In this document: one piece after another, positions 34,501 through 42,693 of the stretch
Layout: every line of letters starts with the position of its first letter
How positions within the stretch are numbered: position 1 is the stretch's first letter
Origin: Vicinamibacteria bacterium
GTDB taxonomy: Bacteria; Acidobacteriota; Vicinamibacteria; Fen-336
Reading direction: 5' to 3'
Assembly: GCA_016934575.1 (NCBI GenBank)
Contig: JAFGSN010000223.1
Coordinates: 1 to 45,139, forward strand
Length of the DNA: 45,139 nucleotides
The notes under the pieces: model-generated
The model's input: the letters and a program-made list of their open reading frames with translations, nothing else
What the model was told of the DNA's origin: nothing
Databases searched by the model: none
Position numbers and translations under genes: made by a program

Positions 34501-34702
34501 GCTCGATGATCTGGACGACGCTGTCCTCCACGGTTTTGGCCGAGGCGCCGGTGTACGATCCTCGGATCGCGATCGAGGGCGGGGCGATGGGCGGGTACTG
34601 GGATATGGGGAGAAAGTAGATGGCGAGGCATCCCCCCAGCATCATCGCGATAGCGATAACCCAGGCGAAGACCGGCCGGTCGAGGAAAAATCTGGAGAGC
34701 AT
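31505..34702 (-). CDS. RND multidrug efflux permease, HAE1 (AcrB/MexB-like)
   Basis: The 1065-residue inner-membrane transporter has the HAE1 layout: N-terminal FFLDRPVFAWVIAIAMMLGG, the proton-relay Asp pair in GLLVDDAIVVVENVER, the relay Lys in GLTAKNAILIVQFA, and the late segments ALAIASGAGAGAQAAIGT and GGMITATFLAIFFIPLFYV. These support a proton-driven drug or solvent exporter rather than a metal exporter. The substrate cannot be deduced. GAGGA precedes the ATG. It is 9 bases downstream of the membrane fusion protein gene. The long open frame on the opposite strand is a composition artefact. Confidence 0.96.
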   Translation of the reverse strand: MLSRFFLDRPVFAWVIAIAMMLGGCLAIYFLPISQYPPIAPPSIAIRGSYTGASAKTVEDSVVQIIEQKMTGLDRMIYMHSTADSSGMAAIELTFAPGTDPDLAWAKVQNKLQLAMPSLPQSVQQQGLTVAKSTRNYLIMVGLTTTDGSMGQEDLMDFIMTRVEPVIARVPGVGEAETFGTGYAMRVWFDPDKLTKYGMTSDDVVAAIRAYNVEVSAGQFGGAPAVPGQRLNAPILVQSLLVTPEEFEGIPLRTNPDGSVVRVSDVGRAELGTDIADIKALFNGKPAGVLAVRQEAGANALETADRIREKMVELERYFPPNMKVVYPFDTTPFVRVAIGEVVKTLIEAVILVFLVMFLFLGNLRATIIPTIAVPVVLLGTFGVLAIFGFSINMLTMFAMVLAIGLLVDDAIVVVENVERVMSEEGLPPFEATRKSMGEISNALIGIGMVLAAVFGPMMFFPGSTGVIYRQFSITVIASMLLSVAVALILTPVLCASLLRPVERGHEAAETGFKFLRPFLLWFDRAFYRQRDAYQRGVGHILSKQARWGVVFLLIVALMGFLFLRMPTGYLPDEDQGAIMTMVQLPVGSTLEQTMEVQKAVRRHYLEDQKGAVESCMNLSGVGFAGRAQNQGMAFVKLKDWDLRDRRELRAQAVANKAMGALSGIRGATIFAFPPPAVTELGVATGFDLMLVDRGDLGHDGLTAAMFQLLGMAAKDPRLARVRPNGMLDVAHYKVDIDWEKAGALGVSVSSIQSYLSTAFGSAYVNNFVQGGRVKRVFTQADAPFRMLPGDLGRIHVRGRLGKLVPLSAVTTGRWVYASPRLERYNGLAAMNIQGEAAPGYSTGDAMEAIDEIVTKLPHGTSHEWTGLSYQQRMSESQAGLLYSFSVLVIFLVLAALYESWTVPISIVLALPLGVIGGVLASSLRGMPNDVYFQIGLLTVLGLTAKNAILIVQFAQTHMAEGMPLIEATLEAAKLRLRPIVMTSLAFGFGVLPLAIASGAGAGAQAAIGTSVLGGMITATFLAIFFIPLFYVFVVQTFGHKRDRKKDGVQKVTDDGPSPARPAEGH

Positions 34703-34711
34703 GGCGTTCCT

Positions 34712-35893
34712 CTATCTGGCCGCGGCGGATGGTCCGCCGGATGCCGGTTCCGCGGCGGTCGCCGCAGCGAAGGGCACGGCCTTCACGGGCATGCCCGGCT
34801 GGATCTTCTGCAATCCGTCGACGATCACCCGCTCGCCGTCGGCAAGCCCCTTGGTCACCAGCCAGCGATCGCCGATCGCGCGATCCACCTCCAGAGCGCG
34901 TTGCGCCGCCTTCCCCTCGCTGTCGACGACCATGATGATCGCCGCGCCCCTCCGGTCGCGGCTCACCGCCTGCTGAGGAGCGAGGATGGCCTTTTCGACG
35001 ACGCCCTCCTCGACGATCGCCCTGACGAACATCCCCGGCAGCAGCGTGTCGTCGGGATTCGGAAAGACCATGCGCAACTCGACCGATCCCGTCGTCGGAT
35101 CTACGGTGACGTCTCGGAACTGAAGCCTTCCCTCGCGTGAATACGGAGTCCCGTCTTCCAGAAGCAGCTTCACCTTGCTCGCGCCGGCGCCCTTCAATCG
35201 GCCGCTCTCCATGCCGCGCCGGAGTCTCAGCAAATCGGCGCTCGACTGCGTCACGTCGACATAGATAGGATCGAGCTGCTGGATAGTGACGAGAGGCGCC
35301 GGCTGGTACGCGGTCACGAGCGCGCCCGGCGTCACCGAGGATTTGCCCGTGCGCCCCGAGATCGGGGCCTTGAGCGGCGTGTAGGAAAGATTGATCCGCG
35401 CGCTCTCCGCAGCCGCGCGAGCAGATGTGACGCTCGCTTCGGCCCGCAGAAGCGCGGCATGCGCGTCGTCGTAGTCCTGCTGGCCGACGGCGTGAATCTC
35501 GACGAGGCCTTTCAATCGCTCCGCGCGGGAACGCGCGGGCGGCAGGTTGGCCTCGGCGACGGCCAGCGCGGCCTTCGCCTGGTCATAAGCCGCCTGATAA
35601 GGAGCGGGATCGATCTGATAGAGCAGATCGCCTGCTCGAACGAAGGACCCCTCCACGAACTTCCGCTCCTTGATGATGCCGCTCACCTGCGGCCGAACCT
35701 CGGCGATGAGGTAAGCGGCCGTGCGCCCGGGAAGCTCGGTCGTCAGAACGATCCGCTCGGGGCTCATCGCCACGACGCCTACCTCCATGGGTCCAGGCGG
35801 CGGGGGCGTCTGACCCCGGCCGCATCCAACCATCAGGACGGCGCCGGCCATGAGCCATGAGAGTCTTTCTCTATCCATCGCTTTCTCCATCAT
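34712..35893 (-). CDS. RND efflux periplasmic adaptor (AcrA/MexA-like lipoprotein)
   Basis: The 393-residue membrane fusion protein has a lipobox (LMVGC, C24), the lipoyl half-motifs (ELPGRTAAYLIAEVRPQVSG, then INLSYTPLKAPISGRTG), a coiled-coil hairpin between them (about 95-160) and the beta-barrel/membrane-proximal regions (PIYVDVTQSSADLL, then ILAPQQAVSRDRRG). It links the inner-membrane pump to the outer-membrane duct. The ATG overlaps the stop of tetR as TAATG, with a second ATG immediately after, so repressor and pump are made from one message. Confidence 0.94.
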   Translation of the reverse strand: MMEKAMDRERLSWLMAGAVLMVGCGRGQTPPPPGPMEVGVVAMSPERIVLTTELPGRTAAYLIAEVRPQVSGIIKERKFVEGSFVRAGDLLYQIDPAPYQAAYDQAKAALAVAEANLPPARSRAERLKGLVEIHAVGQQDYDDAHAALLRAEASVTSARAAAESARINLSYTPLKAPISGRTGKSSVTPGALVTAYQPAPLVTIQQLDPIYVDVTQSSADLLRLRRGMESGRLKGAGASKVKLLLEDGTPYSREGRLQFRDVTVDPTTGSVELRMVFPNPDDTLLPGMFVRAIVEEGVVEKAILAPQQAVSRDRRGAAIIMVVDSEGKAAQRALEVDRAIGDRWLVTKGLADGERVIVDGLQKIQPGMPVKAVPFAAATAAEPASGGPSAAAR

Positions 35894-36555
35894 TAGTTCC
35901 TGTGTCGTATCTTGCTCTTGCGGCGAGGCAGCTTGCGGGAAACATCGTCGAGATGCAGCACGGCCGCCACCGTGAAGCGTACAACGTGATCGATCTGCCT
36001 GTCGGCGGACATCACTCGAATGCTGGCGCCCTTCACGATCTGCATGAGCTGCGCGATAAAGGAATGCGCGCAGGCTTGAGCCGTGGCCGCGCGCAGATCG
36101 GGTCGGATCTCGCGCATGACGCCGGCGACCGCTTTGCTGGTCGGCTTGACGAACTCACGCAACAGAAGGCCGGCCGGCAAACAGGCCTCGATGACCTCGC
36201 GGGCGAAAAGGCCGAGCAGACACAACGAGGCGGAACTCTTCTTGTAAGGAGCCAGGAACGCGTGGCCGAGGATTCGCAGCGCTTCATCGGGTCGCGTGCG
36301 CGCGATACCCTCGGTCGCTCTGGCGGCGGCGACGACCGGATCCCTGAGAAACGCGCCCCGCCGCGCGAAGACTTCAGTGTAAAGGTTTTTCTTTGATCGG
36401 AAATGGTAGTTGATCGCTCCCAGATTGACTTTGGCAGCGTCCGCGATCTCGCGGACCGACGTCCCGTCGAATCCCCGCTCGGCGAAAAGCCGCTCGGCGG
36501 CGTCGAGCAACCGCTCACGAGTGCCAGACTGACGATCGACGCGATTATTAGTCAT
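35893..36555 (-). CDS. TetR-family transcriptional repressor of the efflux operon
   Basis: The 220-residue protein has an N-terminal TetR helix-turn-helix (RERLLDAAERLFAERGFDGTSVREIADAAKVNLGAINYHFRSKKNLY, about residues 12-58), followed by an effector-binding domain of the CerR/DUF1956-like type (LGHAFLAPYKKSSASLCLLGLFARE). It probably represses its own operon until a pump substrate binds. It is the first gene of the efflux operon, and its start codon is part of the inverted-repeat operator. Promoter and operator are described separately. Confidence 0.9.
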   Translation of the reverse strand: MTNNRVDRQSGTRERLLDAAERLFAERGFDGTSVREIADAAKVNLGAINYHFRSKKNLYTEVFARRGAFLRDPVVAAARATEGIARTRPDEALRILGHAFLAPYKKSSASLCLLGLFAREVIEACLPAGLLLREFVKPTSKAVAGVMREIRPDLRAATAQACAHSFIAQLMQIVKGASIRVMSADRQIDHVVRFTVAAVLHLDDVSRKLPRRKSKIRHRN

Positions 36556-36579
36556 ACGTCCGTATCAAACAACCGTATG
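36553..36579 (-). promoter_or_regulatory. Putative TetR operator
   Basis: CATACG (36553-36558) and CGTATG (36574-36579) form an outer inverted repeat, and ATACG-TC-CGTAT (36554-36565) an inner perfect one. The site lies directly downstream of the -10 and covers the expected start point and the repressor's start codon. That is a position where a bound dimer would block transcription. Confidence 0.6.
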
Positions 36580-36608
36580 AATATACCGCGATGTGCCACG
36601 GTCGTCAA
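36580..36608 (-). promoter_or_regulatory. Sigma-70-type promoter of the efflux operon
   Basis: Read on the minus strand, TTGACG (36608-36603), a 17-base spacer and TATATT (36585-36580) make a strong housekeeping promoter. It differs from the consensus at one position in each hexamer. The putative operator follows immediately. Confidence 0.7.
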
Positions 36609-37049
36609 GCAATGCCGATCGCAAAACCCGCCGCTGTGGACGTAGTTGGGCATTATCTCGAATGCAGTCGACGATACGCATGAGTAATGGCATGCCGCGC
36701 CTGCGTTGCCCCGCGCCCGACGACCCGACAATCGCAGACCGAACGGGCATGAACACGGCAACGTGAAAGGGAAGCGTCAACTCGGGCGACACCCTAATGA
36801 AATCTGGCGGCGCGTTCTCGTACCCGAGGGCGGGCACCTCAGGGAAGGAAGGATTCACGACCATGATTTCTCGCCGCCTCCGTCCATCGAGCTGGAAGGC
36901 TTGCCCTTGAAGCGATGCATCAAACCAGTCGCAATAGAGACCTCCACCGACCCGAAGCGCAGGCGCTCCAAGTGCTTACTTGCTCTGTGTCTTTACGCTA
37001 ATTCCGATTTATTCGATCGGCGAGCCGCTCGATGAACAGTATCCCGTCC
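36609..37049. other. Intergenic region with no recognised gene
   Basis: About 440 bases lie between the efflux promoter and the end of fabF. Short frames exist on both strands but none has a ribosome site together with family features. The part near 36960-37040 looks less GC-rich than its surroundings. No repeat or terminator stands out. Confidence 0.35.
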
Positions 37050-38297
37050 TCATTCCTCGTATCGTTTGAAAACCGTCGCGGCGTTCGTTCCGCCGAAACC
37101 GAATGAATTCGAGAGCGCGTAGCGCACGCGCGCCGGCCTTGATTGATTGGGTATGAAATCGAGATCGCAATCGGGATCGGGTTTTTCCTGATTGATCGTC
37201 GGCGGCATGACGCCCTCATGGATGACGAGAGATGTGATGCCGGCCTCCAAGGCGCCGGCGGCTCCCAGGAGATGCCCCGTCATCGATTTGGTCGAGTTGA
37301 CCGCCAGCTTGTACGCGTGATCGCCGAAAACACGCTTGATGGCCACCACCTCGGCCCTGTCGCCCGGCGGCGTGGCGGTGCCATGCGTATTGACGTATTC
37401 GATGTCGGCGGGCGTGATGCCCGCGTCTCGAATCGCCAGGGACATGACGCGCCGGGCGCCGTCTCCGTCCTCGGATGGAGCGGAGACGTGAAAGGCGTCG
37501 CCCGACATTCCATAACCCACGATCTCACAATATATCCGCGCGCCTCTCCGGCGAGCGCATTCCAGCTCCTCGAGAATGAGGATTCCCGAGCCCTCGCCGA
37601 TGACGAACCCGTCGCGATCGAGGTCAAAGGGCCGCGAAGCGCGTTGCGGATCGTCGTTGCGCGTCGACAGAGCGCGCATGGCCGCGAATCCCGCCACGGC
37701 CAACTGAGTGATGGCGGCCTCGCTGCCGCCGGCGATCATGACGTCGGCGTCTCCGCGTTGGATCAGGCGAAACGAGTCGCCCACGGCATGAGCGCTGCTC
37801 GTGCAGGCAGTGCAGGTCGACGAGTTGGGGCCCTTGGCGCCGGAGCGAATCGAGACCCAGCCGGCCGCAAGATTGACGATCACGGCCGGGATGAAGAACG
37901 GGCTGATGCGTCGCGGTCCCTGGGTCATGAGGACCTGCAGTTCCTTTTCGATCGTGCCGAAGCCGCCAATACCGCTCGAGATATAAACGCCCGTTCGTTC
38001 CGCGTTCTCGGGCGTCACCTGCAAGGCCGCGTCCTTGATCGCCTGATCGGCGGCGGCGATCGCGAACTGTATGAAGCGATCCATCTTCTTGACGTCTTTC
38101 TTCGCCACCCATGCGAGCGGATCGAAGGACTTGACCTCGCCAGCGATCGACACCGAAAATCGGGAAGTGTCGAAAAAAGAGATCGTTCCGATCCCCGACT
38201 CGCCGCCGATCAGCGCGCGCCATGTCGACCGCGCATCAAGCCCCAAAGGCGTGATCAACCCGACGCCCGTTACCACGACTCTGCGTTGTCCTGCCAC
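37050..38297 (-). CDS. fabF: 3-oxoacyl-[acyl-carrier-protein] synthase II
   Basis: The 415-residue condensing enzyme elongates acyl-ACP with malonyl-ACP. The N-terminus RRVVVTGVGLITPLG, the nucleophilic Cys in CTACTSSAHAVGD, the His in YVNTHGTATPPGD, the Lys/His region SMTGHLLGAAGALEAG and the C-terminal NSFGFGGTNA are present, so the Cys-His-His triad is intact. The frame opens at a GTG at 38321, but AAGGAGG lies between that codon and a GTG at 38297. The latter also matches the usual N-terminus, at a longish 11-base spacing. It follows acpP and ends the cluster. Confidence 0.95.
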   Translation of the reverse strand: MAGQRRVVVTGVGLITPLGLDARSTWRALIGGESGIGTISFFDTSRFSVSIAGEVKSFDPLAWVAKKDVKKMDRFIQFAIAAADQAIKDAALQVTPENAERTGVYISSGIGGFGTIEKELQVLMTQGPRRISPFFIPAVIVNLAAGWVSIRSGAKGPNSSTCTACTSSAHAVGDSFRLIQRGDADVMIAGGSEAAITQLAVAGFAAMRALSTRNDDPQRASRPFDLDRDGFVIGEGSGILILEELECARRRGARIYCEIVGYGMSGDAFHVSAPSEDGDGARRVMSLAIRDAGITPADIEYVNTHGTATPPGDRAEVVAIKRVFGDHAYKLAVNSTKSMTGHLLGAAGALEAGITSLVIHEGVMPPTINQEKPDPDCDLDFIPNQSRPARVRYALSNSFGFGGTNAATVFKRYEE

Positions 38298-38363
38298 CTC
38301 GAAGACACCCTCCTTAGACACCGACCCTCAAGAAGGCCGTGAGCACGAAACGACGTCCGCGCG

Positions 38364-38615
38364 CTACTTCTTGGCTTCGCCCGCGTGCTGCTCCAAGTAG
38401 GCCATGGCCTCCTTGACCCGCGTGATCTTCTCGGCTTCCTCGTCGGGGATCTCGATGCCGAACTCTTCCTCGAGCGCCATGACGAGCTCGACCGTGTCGA
38501 GGCTATCGGCGCCGAGATCGTCCACGAACGAGGCCTCCGGCGTCACGAGATCTTCCTCGACGCCCAACTGCTCCACGATGATCTTCTTCACACGATCGGC
38601 CACAGGCTCCATCAT
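38364..38615 (-). CDS. acpP: Acyl carrier protein
   Basis: The 83-residue acidic protein carries the phosphopantetheine site [10 protein letters not shown] with S38, preceded by ASFVDDL and followed by [15 protein letters not shown], as in primary-metabolism ACP. It holds growing acyl chains for FabD, FabF and FabG. GGAGG precedes two adjacent ATG codons at 38615 and 38612; the second has the better spacing. It lies between fabD and fabF. Confidence 0.97.
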   Translation of the reverse strand: MMEPVADRVKKIIVEQLGVEEDLVTPEASFVDDLGADSLDTVELVMALEEEFGIEIPDEEAEKITRVKEAMAYLEQHAGEAKK

Positions 38616-38731
38616 CTACCTCCAGTGTTCATATCGACCGAATGCCATTCAGCTCAACGGATATCGAGCCGCGACGCGGCCCTGTCTTCAAGGCGTATTC
38701 TACTTGTTCCTGGTCTCAATATGTTCATCGC

Positions 38732-39676
38732 TCAATCCGCGGCCGAGCCGGAAAGGATCGCCGCGGTTTTCTCAAGCGTTTCCGGATCTTCGACGTTCAG
38801 GACCCGCGCCTGCCTGTTCGTCTTGCGCACCAAACCGGCCAGCACCCCCCCGGGACCGATTTCGACGAACGTTTCGACCCCTTCGCGCGCCATCAGCTCG
38901 ATCGACTCTTGCCAGCGCACCGGCGCCGACACCTGTCTTATAAGACCATCACGGCAGTCTGTCCCGCTCCGCACGACGCGCGCGTCGACGTTGCTGACCA
39001 GCGGAACCGCGGGATCGGCGATGGCGACGTGATCGAGACGCGCGGCCAGACGCTCCTGAGCCGGACGCATCAAGAGACAATGAAAAGGCGCGGACACCGG
39101 CAGGCGCACGGCGCGCCTGGCGCCCGCCTTTTTACATGCCTCCATCGCTCGTTCGACCGCCGCAACGTGCCCGGCGATCACAACCTGTCCGGGACAGTTG
39201 ATGTTGGCGGTCTGAACGATCTGTGTTTCCGCCACGGCCGTGCAGGCTTTTTGGATCGCCGTCGTATCCAGGCCCAAAATGGCCGCCATCGCGCCCTCTC
39301 CGACCGGCACGGCTTCCTGCATGAACTGGCCGCGCAGTCGCACGGTCTCCAGGGCATCCTCCAGTCCCAGCGCGCCGGCGGCAACGAGAGCGCTGTACTC
39401 CCCCAGGCTATGGCCGGCGACAAAGGCGGGACGCACGCCGCGCTTCGCCAATGGACGGTAAGCCGCGATGCTGCTGGCCAGGATCGCCGGCTGGGTATTG
39501 GCCGTCAACTGGAGCTCTTCCTCCGGGCCTTCGAAACACAGTTTCGACAAGGCGAATCCCAACACACGATCTCCCGTGTCGAAAGTTTCCCGGCTCTCCG
39601 CGAATGCCTCCTTGAGCTTGAATCCCATGCCCACGCGCTGAGAGCCCTGCCCTGGAAAAATAAAAGCGATCTTCAT
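38732..39676 (-). CDS. fabD: Malonyl-CoA:ACP transacylase
   Basis: The 314-residue enzyme moves malonyl from CoA to ACP. IAFIFPGQGSQRVGMG opens the protein, the nucleophile S90 lies in GHSLGEYSAL, and the catalytic His is in VSAPFHCLLM. The length is normal. Its ATG overlaps the plsX stop as ATGA. The frame is open further upstream, but that part lies within plsX. Confidence 0.96.
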   Translation of the reverse strand: MKIAFIFPGQGSQRVGMGFKLKEAFAESRETFDTGDRVLGFALSKLCFEGPEEELQLTANTQPAILASSIAAYRPLAKRGVRPAFVAGHSLGEYSALVAAGALGLEDALETVRLRGQFMQEAVPVGEGAMAAILGLDTTAIQKACTAVAETQIVQTANINCPGQVVIAGHVAAVERAMEACKKAGARRAVRLPVSAPFHCLLMRPAQERLAARLDHVAIADPAVPLVSNVDARVVRSGTDCRDGLIRQVSAPVRWQESIELMAREGVETFVEIGPGGVLAGLVRKTNRQARVLNVEDPETLEKTAAILSGSAAD

Positions 39677-40716
39677 GCAATCCCCACCGTGGCCGAAACC
39701 CTCTGAAGCGCGAGCGTTCGCAGCGCACCCCGCAGCTCTTCGTTGACGCCGCTTTCGAAAAAACGCTTGGCGGCGCGGATACCCTGCGTTACGGCCAGCG
39801 GCGTCGACTTGCCGTGACCGATGAAGCAGCACCCGCTCACGCCGAGCAACGGCGCGCCGCCGTGCTCGGCGGGATCGATGCGCCGGCGCACCGCCCGAAA
39901 CGCGCGTTTCGAGAGCAAGGCGCCCAGACGCGTGAGCGGCGTCCTGCCGAGTTCCTCGCGCAATAACCGCATCATCGACAAAGCCAGGCCCTCGCTGGCC
40001 TTGAGAACGACGTTGCCGGTGAAACCGTCCATCACGACGACGTCCACGCTGTCGCCGAAAATGTCCTGCCCCTCGACGTTGCCAATGAAATTCAGCGCCG
40101 ATCCGCGCAACGCCTCATGCACTTCTTTCGTCAGATCGTTGCCCTTGTTCGCTTCCTCGCCCATGCTCATCAAGCCGACGCGCGGTTCCGGGACGCCGAA
40201 GACGCGCCGCACGTATACGGTGCCCATGATCGCGAACTCCTCGAGATGGCGCGCCTTGCAGCGGGCGTTTGCGCCGGCGTCGAGAATCACCGTCCTCCCC
40301 AGCGGCTTGGGAAGCACCGCCGCGAGCGCCGGCCGGTCCACTTCATCGAGCGTTCCCAGCACCATCTTGGCGATCGTCCAGCACGCCGCCGTGTTGCCGG
40401 CCGAAAAGAAGGCGTCAGCCCTGCCGGCGCGCATGAGCTCCAACGCGACCTGAATCGACGAACGCTTTCTGAGCGTCGTGCGCGAGACCTTTTCGTCCAT
40501 GCCGATGACGTCGGGCGCTTCCACGATCTCGATCGGCGCGTCATCGACGTCGCCCGTCGCGCGCAGCGCCTCTTCAATCCGCGGTCGTGGCCCGGCTAGA
40601 AGCACATGAACGTTCATGGCGCGGGACGCGGCGACGGCGCCTTCAACAGCCACCGTCACGCCGAAATCGCCGCCCATCGCGTCGACCGCCACGCGCACCT
40701 TCCCGTTCGCGCTCAT
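39673..40716 (-). CDS. plsX: Phosphate acyltransferase PlsX
   Basis: The 347-residue protein converts acyl-ACP to acyl-phosphate for phospholipid synthesis. VAVDAMGGDFG at the start, LRKRSSIQVALELMRAG, FFSAGNTAACWTIAKMVLG, ILDAGANARC and MDGFTGNVVLKASEG follow the family order, and GAPLLGVSGCCFIGHGKS closes it. It sits 29 bases after rpmF, the conserved order in many bacteria. The ATG at 40716 gives the standard N-terminus. fabH, the usual next gene, is absent; fabD follows directly. Confidence 0.96.
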   Translation of the reverse strand: MSANGKVRVAVDAMGGDFGVTVAVEGAVAASRAMNVHVLLAGPRPRIEEALRATGDVDDAPIEIVEAPDVIGMDEKVSRTTLRKRSSIQVALELMRAGRADAFFSAGNTAACWTIAKMVLGTLDEVDRPALAAVLPKPLGRTVILDAGANARCKARHLEEFAIMGTVYVRRVFGVPEPRVGLMSMGEEANKGNDLTKEVHEALRGSALNFIGNVEGQDIFGDSVDVVVMDGFTGNVVLKASEGLALSMMRLLREELGRTPLTRLGALLSKRAFRAVRRRIDPAEHGGAPLLGVSGCCFIGHGKSTPLAVTQGIRAAKRFFESGVNEELRGALRTLALQRVSATVGIA

Positions 40717-40745
40717 GCCCTGACGATCCGCCGGATGCCGGCGCC

Positions 40746-40928
40746 CTAGGATTCCTCGACCTCGACCGCGGGGCGGCCCTTGTAGTAACCGCAATGCGGG
40801 CAGACGCGATGAGGCATCTTGGACTCATGGCAATTGGGGCAGACGCTCAGACTCGCCGCTTGCAGATGATCGTGAGAACGCCGGCGGTCGCGGCGCGCCT
40901 TGGAATGGCGACGTTTGGGGTTCGGCAT
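40746..40928 (-). CDS. rpmF: Ribosomal protein L32
   Basis: The 60-residue basic protein begins MPNPKRRHSKARRDRRRSHD and has a zinc-ribbon form with two Cys pairs (CPNC and CPHC), so it is the zinc-binding version of L32. An Asp/Glu-containing tail follows. GGAG lies upstream of the ATG. It is placed between yceD and plsX as in most bacteria. Confidence 0.97.
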   Translation of the reverse strand: MPNPKRRHSKARRDRRRSHDHLQAASLSVCPNCHESKMPHRVCPHCGYYKGRPAVEVEES

Positions 40929-41022
40929 GCTTATGCTCCTGTCTCGGTCGTCACACGGCTATCGCAAGCTCGTATGAATCGACTCGTCATTCCCTTCGTT
41001 ATCCAGTCGACGACACGTACCT

Positions 41023-41595
41023 TCATACGCGACGGGTCTTTCCGGGCTCTTCCGGAGTCTCGGTCGCCTCAGCGAGCGCCGATCGCAGCTTCTCCCAACG
41101 GGAATCGATGGCACGCGGCGGACAAGAACACGCGGTCGTGTTGCGATTGGCTCCGCACTGCGGGCACAAGCCGCGGCAATCCTCGCGACACAGCCGTCTC
41201 ATCGACTGGTTGAGGATGAACTGCTCCCGAACCATCTCGCCCAGGTCGATGCGATCATCCGCATAGTAGGCGACGACCAAGTCGTGGTCCTCGAGGCGAA
41301 CCTCCTCCTCATCGCCGCGATTCGCGTCTCGAGGCAAGTACGCCAGATCCAGCTTTTCGTCGATTCCCAGAGTGAATGGTTCGAGACAACGACCGCACTC
41401 CAGGCGCAGGCGGGCCTGAATGATTCCGCTGACTTGAATCAGCCGCGCCTCTCTGGGTTCGACACGGCATTTCAGACGACCGCCGTCTTCCAGATGAATC
41501 CCGTCCGCATCATCGAGATGCAACGGCTGGGACGAGAGCGACTCGTCCACATCCATTCCCTCCGCGGGTATTTTCGACACTTCGATGACCAGCAT
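41023..41595 (-). CDS. yceD: YceD/DUF177 family protein
   Basis: The 190-residue protein shows the family's LECGRCLEPF motif (about residues 70-80), an acidic middle (DEEEVRLEDHDLVV) and a Cys-rich end (LCREDCRGLCPQCG, then CSCPP) that may bind zinc. YceD-like proteins are linked to ribosomal RNA/L32-associated functions and are usually encoded immediately before rpmF, as here. The biochemical role is not settled. The ATG is accepted at 41595; the C-terminal part has several conserved Asp and Arg residues. Confidence 0.9.
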   Translation of the reverse strand: MLVIEVSKIPAEGMDVDESLSSQPLHLDDADGIHLEDGGRLKCRVEPREARLIQVSGIIQARLRLECGRCLEPFTLGIDEKLDLAYLPRDANRGDEEEVRLEDHDLVVAYYADDRIDLGEMVREQFILNQSMRRLCREDCRGLCPQCGANRNTTACSCPPRAIDSRWEKLRSALAEATETPEEPGKTRRV

Positions 41596-41669
41596 GACGT
41601 GAGTCCAAGTCGCCTATGTTAGCCGCGGCCGAGCGCATGTCAAAACAGACACGCGCCCCTGTTGCGGCG

Positions 41670-42416
41670 TCATTCCACGAGTCCGCCGTCGACCACGAGC
41701 ACGTGACCCGTGATGTAACGAGCCATGTCCGACGCCAGAAAAAGCACCGCGGCGGCGACGTCGGCGGGCTGCCCGGTTCGGCCCATGGGAATACGCTTGA
41801 GGATTTCGTCGCGCGCCGCTTCGGGCATCTTCCGCGTCATGGCGCTCTCGATGAAACCGGGCGCGACAGCGTTGACGTTGATTCCGCGCGAGGCGACCTC
41901 CTTGGCCGTCGTTCGCGTCAGCCCGATGACGCCGGCCTTGCTCGCCGAATAGTTCGCCTGTCCGGCGTTTCCGACCAGGCCCATGATCGAAGCCACGTTT
42001 ACGATGCTCCCGCCGCGTTGCTTGACCATCTTGGGCAGCACGGCCGCCGTGTAGTTGAACGTCCCCTTGAGGTTGACGCCGAGCACGAAATCCCAGTCTT
42101 CCGGCTTCATTCTCAGGATGAGAGCGTCACGTGTGACGCCGGCGTTGTTGACGAGGATGTCGATTCGTCCCATGCCGCCGGCGACTTCCTTCACGGCCAC
42201 GACGACGGCTTCGAAGTCAGACACATCCACTTTCTGCGAGAGAGAACGAACGCCGAGCGCGTTGATCTCCTCGGCCGTCTGTCGGGCCTGATCGAGATTG
42301 ACGTCGACCACCGCCACGTCCGAGCCGCTGCGAGCCAGCTCCAAGGCGACGGCTTTGCCGATACCCTGTCCAGCCCCCGTGATGATTGAAACCTTTCCTT
42401 TCAAGTCGATCTGCAT
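41670..42416 (-). CDS. fabG: 3-oxoacyl-[acyl-carrier-protein] reductase
   Basis: The 248-residue short-chain dehydrogenase reduces 3-oxoacyl-ACP with NADPH. The nucleotide loop TGAGQGIGKA, NNAG at about 90-93 and the catalytic S143, Y156 and K160 (SIMGLVGNAGQANYSASK) are present. The C-terminal GRTGQPADVAAAVLFLASD and ITGHVLVVDGG complete the family pattern. GGAGG lies 4 bases before the ATG at 42416, deciding against the upstream frame start. It heads the minus-strand lipid cluster, upstream of yceD rather than between fabD and acpP. Confidence 0.95.
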   Translation of the reverse strand: MQIDLKGKVSIITGAGQGIGKAVALELARSGSDVAVVDVNLDQARQTAEEINALGVRSLSQKVDVSDFEAVVVAVKEVAGGMGRIDILVNNAGVTRDALILRMKPEDWDFVLGVNLKGTFNYTAAVLPKMVKQRGGSIVNVASIMGLVGNAGQANYSASKAGVIGLTRTTAKEVASRGINVNAVAPGFIESAMTRKMPEAARDEILKRIPMGRTGQPADVAAAVLFLASDMARYITGHVLVVDGGLVE

Positions 42417-42693
42417 CGGCCCTCCAGTCAACCTCGTGAAAACAGAGACGGACATCAAACCGGCCTGGCGGTTTGGAAAAAAGAATGCCGAAGTCTCACG
42501 CTTTCTTCAGTCGAGCCTCGTGCCCGTGAAGGACAAGAGATCCTGAAAAAATCGGATATAAGTGTATTCCGTCAGAGGGCTTATGGTCAAACCGGCCTGT
42601 CATTCTCCCGTCCTCTCATATCAGCGAACCACAGGCAACCCGGCGCGGCCCCCTCACTTGACGGTCCTGTTCGGCGGGCGTAACTTATCTCGA

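Noticed and set aside
31505-34702. Possible recent transfer of the RND pump, suggested by few GATC words
   Set aside because: I counted 6 GATC in 33001-33600 against 16 in 38001-38600, but hemA (18601-19200) has only 8, so the difference is within the local spread.
37143-38342. Open frame of 399 codons opposite fabF
   Set aside because: Antisense shadow of a certain gene; no motif and no ribosome site.
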